From assembly GCA_963742345.1 (NCBI GenBank), contig CAVULO010000011.1, forward strand, positions 372,001-436,000: DNA of 64,000 nucleotides. The letters run 5' to 3'. The translations under genes and the position numbers were made by a program. Under the pieces are notes generated by a model, which ran no database searches, was not told where the DNA came from, and saw only the letters and a list, made by a program, of their open reading frames with translations. The DNA is from Pseudolabrys sp963742345 (GTDB lineage: Bacteria > Pseudomonadota > Alphaproteobacteria > Rhizobiales > Xanthobacteraceae). Of this stretch, positions 62,567-64,000 are shown piece after piece; the stretch's first letter is position 1, and each line of letters opens with the position of its first letter.

Positions 62567-62689
62567 ATGTTGAGTACGGATCCCATTTTCATTCATGCAT
62601 GGTGGAGATCGGGTAGTACATATATTTGGTCAAAGCTTCGCGAGAAGGAGTCACGTCGCTGCTATTTCGAACCACTCAATGAGAGAATT
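62461..62689 (+). repeat. Direct repeat, copy 1: leader and 5' end of sulfotransferase gene 1
   Basis: This block recurs at 63655-63883, offset 1194 bp. It covers about 106 bp upstream of the ATG and the first 40 codons. A run of 148 bases (62484-62631) is identical in both copies; the outer parts carry scattered substitutions, after which the genes diverge sharply. Confidence 0.9.
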
Positions 62690-63601
62690 ATCGATCTCAA
62701 TGTTACGGTCGTCGAGGCGTCTCCAGAGATTGATGATACCCGGAACTTGAGACACCCGGCTCTTCAGAAGCATTACTTCGCCGAGTATGCTGAACTTCTC
62801 CGTTCTGGTAACCTGCATTATTCCCCAGAATTAGCTTATCAGCGTTATTTACTTCTGCCTGGGCAAGCGGATGATCGGCTTCGCAATTATCTCGACGGAT
62901 TGATTTCGTCCGCTTCTGCAGCAAAACGCAGAGCAATACTCTGCTTCTGTCGGAGTCAAATGCGTAGTGCTTGGATGAAACAGACCTTCGGAGGAATTCA
63001 TGTTGCCCAAATACGAAATCCCGTCGATCAGTGGGCTTCATTCAGATCGTTTCAATTAAAAACCCGTCCTAATTTTGCTGTTGATATGATAATCATCGCG
63101 TTGAAACTACGCGATTTACATCCTCACGCGTTCGTACATATCGAACCGTTCGAGCGGTTTGCACAACATCTCTCAAAACGGCCCTCGCTACCTACGGAGC
63201 TGATTGCGAAGTATTTTATCAGCCATTTTGTGAGCCAGAGAGATTGTTTTGATGTGTTTTTACTAATCTGGATTGCTTCGGCACTGCAAGCTATAGCTTA
63301 TTGCGATTTTCTCTTGGACATCGATCTGCTCACGACGGACCTTGACTACCGAAACGCCACATCACGATTGTTCGATTCCATCGGCTGCTCTGTTGATTTC
63401 TCTGATTGTTCCAGCCCCATTTCAAGCGAGCTGCATCTTCGTTCTCCGGTGTTCGAGCAAACGGTTGAAGATACGGTGAGTGCCATTCGGTCCGGCGCTT
63501 CGTCGCTCGTCATTACCGACCCCAAGCTTGTTAAGAAATGGCTCCCTTCACTGTCTCCAATGAGCGAGCGGATATTGAGCTTGGCTTTGGAAGGCAAATA
63601 A
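62567..63601 (+). CDS. Sulfotransferase-like protein 1
   Basis: 344 residues. The N-terminus MLSTDPIFIHAWWRSGSTYIWSKL contains a 5'-phosphosulfate-binding-like loop (RSGSTYIW). HVAQIRNPVDQWASFRSFQ corresponds to the 3'-phosphate-binding motif (RxPxxxxxS) of PAPS-dependent sulfotransferases. The rest is divergent from well-known groups. The gene is clearly richer in A/T than the main operon, suggesting transfer. PAPS could come from CysD/CysNC at the other end of the locus. The acceptor may be the surface glycan; this is inference. Confidence 0.72.
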   Translation: MLSTDPIFIHAWWRSGSTYIWSKLREKESRRCYFEPLNERIIDLNVTVVEASPEIDDTRNLRHPALQKHYFAEYAELLRSGNLHYSPELAYQRYLLLPGQADDRLRNYLDGLISSASAAKRRAILCFCRSQMRSAWMKQTFGGIHVAQIRNPVDQWASFRSFQLKTRPNFAVDMIIIALKLRDLHPHAFVHIEPFERFAQHLSKRPSLPTELIAKYFISHFVSQRDCFDVFLLIWIASALQAIAYCDFLLDIDLLTTDLDYRNATSRLFDSIGCSVDFSDCSSPISSELHLRSPVFEQTVEDTVSAIRSGASSLVITDPKLVKKWLPSLSPMSERILSLALEGK

Positions 63602-63654
63602 TTTCTGGGTTACTAACCGCGCACGATGGAACATAAGGTCGAGACGAATTGAAT

Positions 63655-63883
63655 TTGTTGGCGATGGCCTGGTCGTCAACACTGAGCTGTTGACGGACCA
63701 CTCGGCGCTCAGTACGACACGACGTTACGCCGAGACATACGGAAGCGTTGAGCTGGTCTGATGTTGAGTACGGATCCCATTTTCATTCATGCATGGTGGA
63801 GATCGGGTAGTACATATATTTGGTCGAAGCTTCGCGAGAAGGAGTCATGCCGCTGCTATTACGAACCCCTCCATGAGAGAATT
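63655..63883 (+). repeat. Direct repeat, copy 2: leader and 5' end of sulfotransferase gene 2
   Basis: Second copy of the 229-bp block that begins at 62461. It lies 54 bases after the first sulfotransferase stop and gives the second gene the same leader and almost the same first 40 codons. Confidence 0.9.
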
Positions 63884-64000
63884 GCCGAACTCGACCTGGC
63901 CGCCATCAAGGCGGCTCCGGAGGTCGAGTTAAGTCGAGCATTGAGACACCCAATCCCTAAGAGACATTACTTCGCCGAATACGCCAAGCTTCTCCGTTCT
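63761..64000 (+). CDS. Sulfotransferase-like protein 2 (5' part, runs off window)
   Basis: 80 codons of a paralogue of the preceding gene, starting at the equivalent ATG. The first 28 residues, including IHAWWRSGSTYIWSKLREKE, are identical to copy 1. From about residue 42 the two differ strongly (AELDLAAIKAAPEVELSRAL against IDLNVTVVEASPEIDDTRNL) and then converge again at RHYFAEYAKLLRS. The pattern points to an older tandem duplication with recent gene conversion of the 5' part. The rest is outside the window. Confidence 0.75.
   Translation, partial: MLSTDPIFIHAWWRSGSTYIWSKLREKESCRCYYEPLHERIAELDLAAIKAAPEVELSRALRHPIPKRHYFAEYAKLLRS

Noticed and set aside
62461..63883. Insertion-sequence ends or a composite transposon
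   Set aside because: The direct repeats lie within gene starts, there is no transposase gene, and I see no terminal inverted repeats or target-site duplication.

Overview
The window reads as a surface-polysaccharide (O-antigen / capsule / exopolysaccharide) locus of an alphaproteobacterium, probably of the Hyphomicrobiales (Nitrobacteraceae/Xanthobacteraceae type). The support is GC-rich coding DNA, a bifunctional CysN-CysC (NodQ-type) next to CysD, an outer-membrane-protein remnant whose N-terminus has the form usual in Bradyrhizobium relatives, and a MarR-like EPS regulator paired with a NusG paralogue. Species cannot be fixed from the sequence alone.

Layout. (1) 1-923: 5' part of murJ (minus), divergent from manC (1067-2479, plus), with a perfect 13-bp dyad between them. 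(2) 2522-45790: one unidirectional minus-strand block of about 43 kb and some 38 genes, mostly spaced by a few bases or overlapping as ATGA/GTGA/TTGA. It is headed by a winged-helix regulator and a NusG/RfaH-like antiterminator, and two GTTCA-N5-TGAAC palindromes lie just upstream of the regulator. (3) 46085-49160: a plus-strand set of methyltransferase, glycosyltransferase and WecA/WbpL-type initiating transferase, convergent with a minus-strand fusion of a flippase-like TM domain to an O-antigen ligase/polymerase domain (49181-51422). (4) 51.5-59.5 kb: a graveyard of broken genes (hexapeptide acetyltransferase, rhamnosyltransferase-like protein, an unrecognised or riboflavin-kinase-like remnant, an outer membrane protein that keeps its terminator, and two TPR-glycosyltransferase genes). 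(5) 59.8-62.0 kb: a coupled P450 / acyl carrier protein / alpha-beta hydrolase operon. (6) 62.5-64.0 kb: two tandem sulfotransferase-like genes, the second cut by the window edge.

How the genes fit together. The long operon encodes several activated-sugar modules: UDP-2,3-diacetamido-uronic acid (WlbA/WbpB, WlbB/WbpD and WbpE homologues plus a UDP-sugar 6-dehydrogenase), a nonulosonic (sialic-like) acid (NeuC, NeuB, NeuA), a CDP-linked C-methyl-branched deoxysugar (RfbF, RfbG, C-methyltransferase, RfbC-like epimerase) and UDP-galacturonate-type sugars. Decoration genes include three AsnB-type amidotransferases, methyl- and acetyltransferases, and CysD/CysNC, which could supply PAPS to sulfotransferases. 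An ABC transporter (PglK/MsbA-like), a KpsS-like protein and the ligase/polymerase fusion could handle export and assembly.

The most unusual part is 31.7-37.2 kb: a ComA-ComB fusion (phosphosulfolactate synthase plus phosphatase), an acyl-AMP ligase, and an LpxD-like acyltransferase fused to its own acyl carrier domain. Together they suggest synthesis, activation and transfer of a sulfolactyl (sulfonated hydroxyacyl) group onto an amino sugar. This is inference and I know of no described equivalent. Five otherwise intact genes each carry one apparent single-base insertion, so either decay has begun or the assembly has indel errors.
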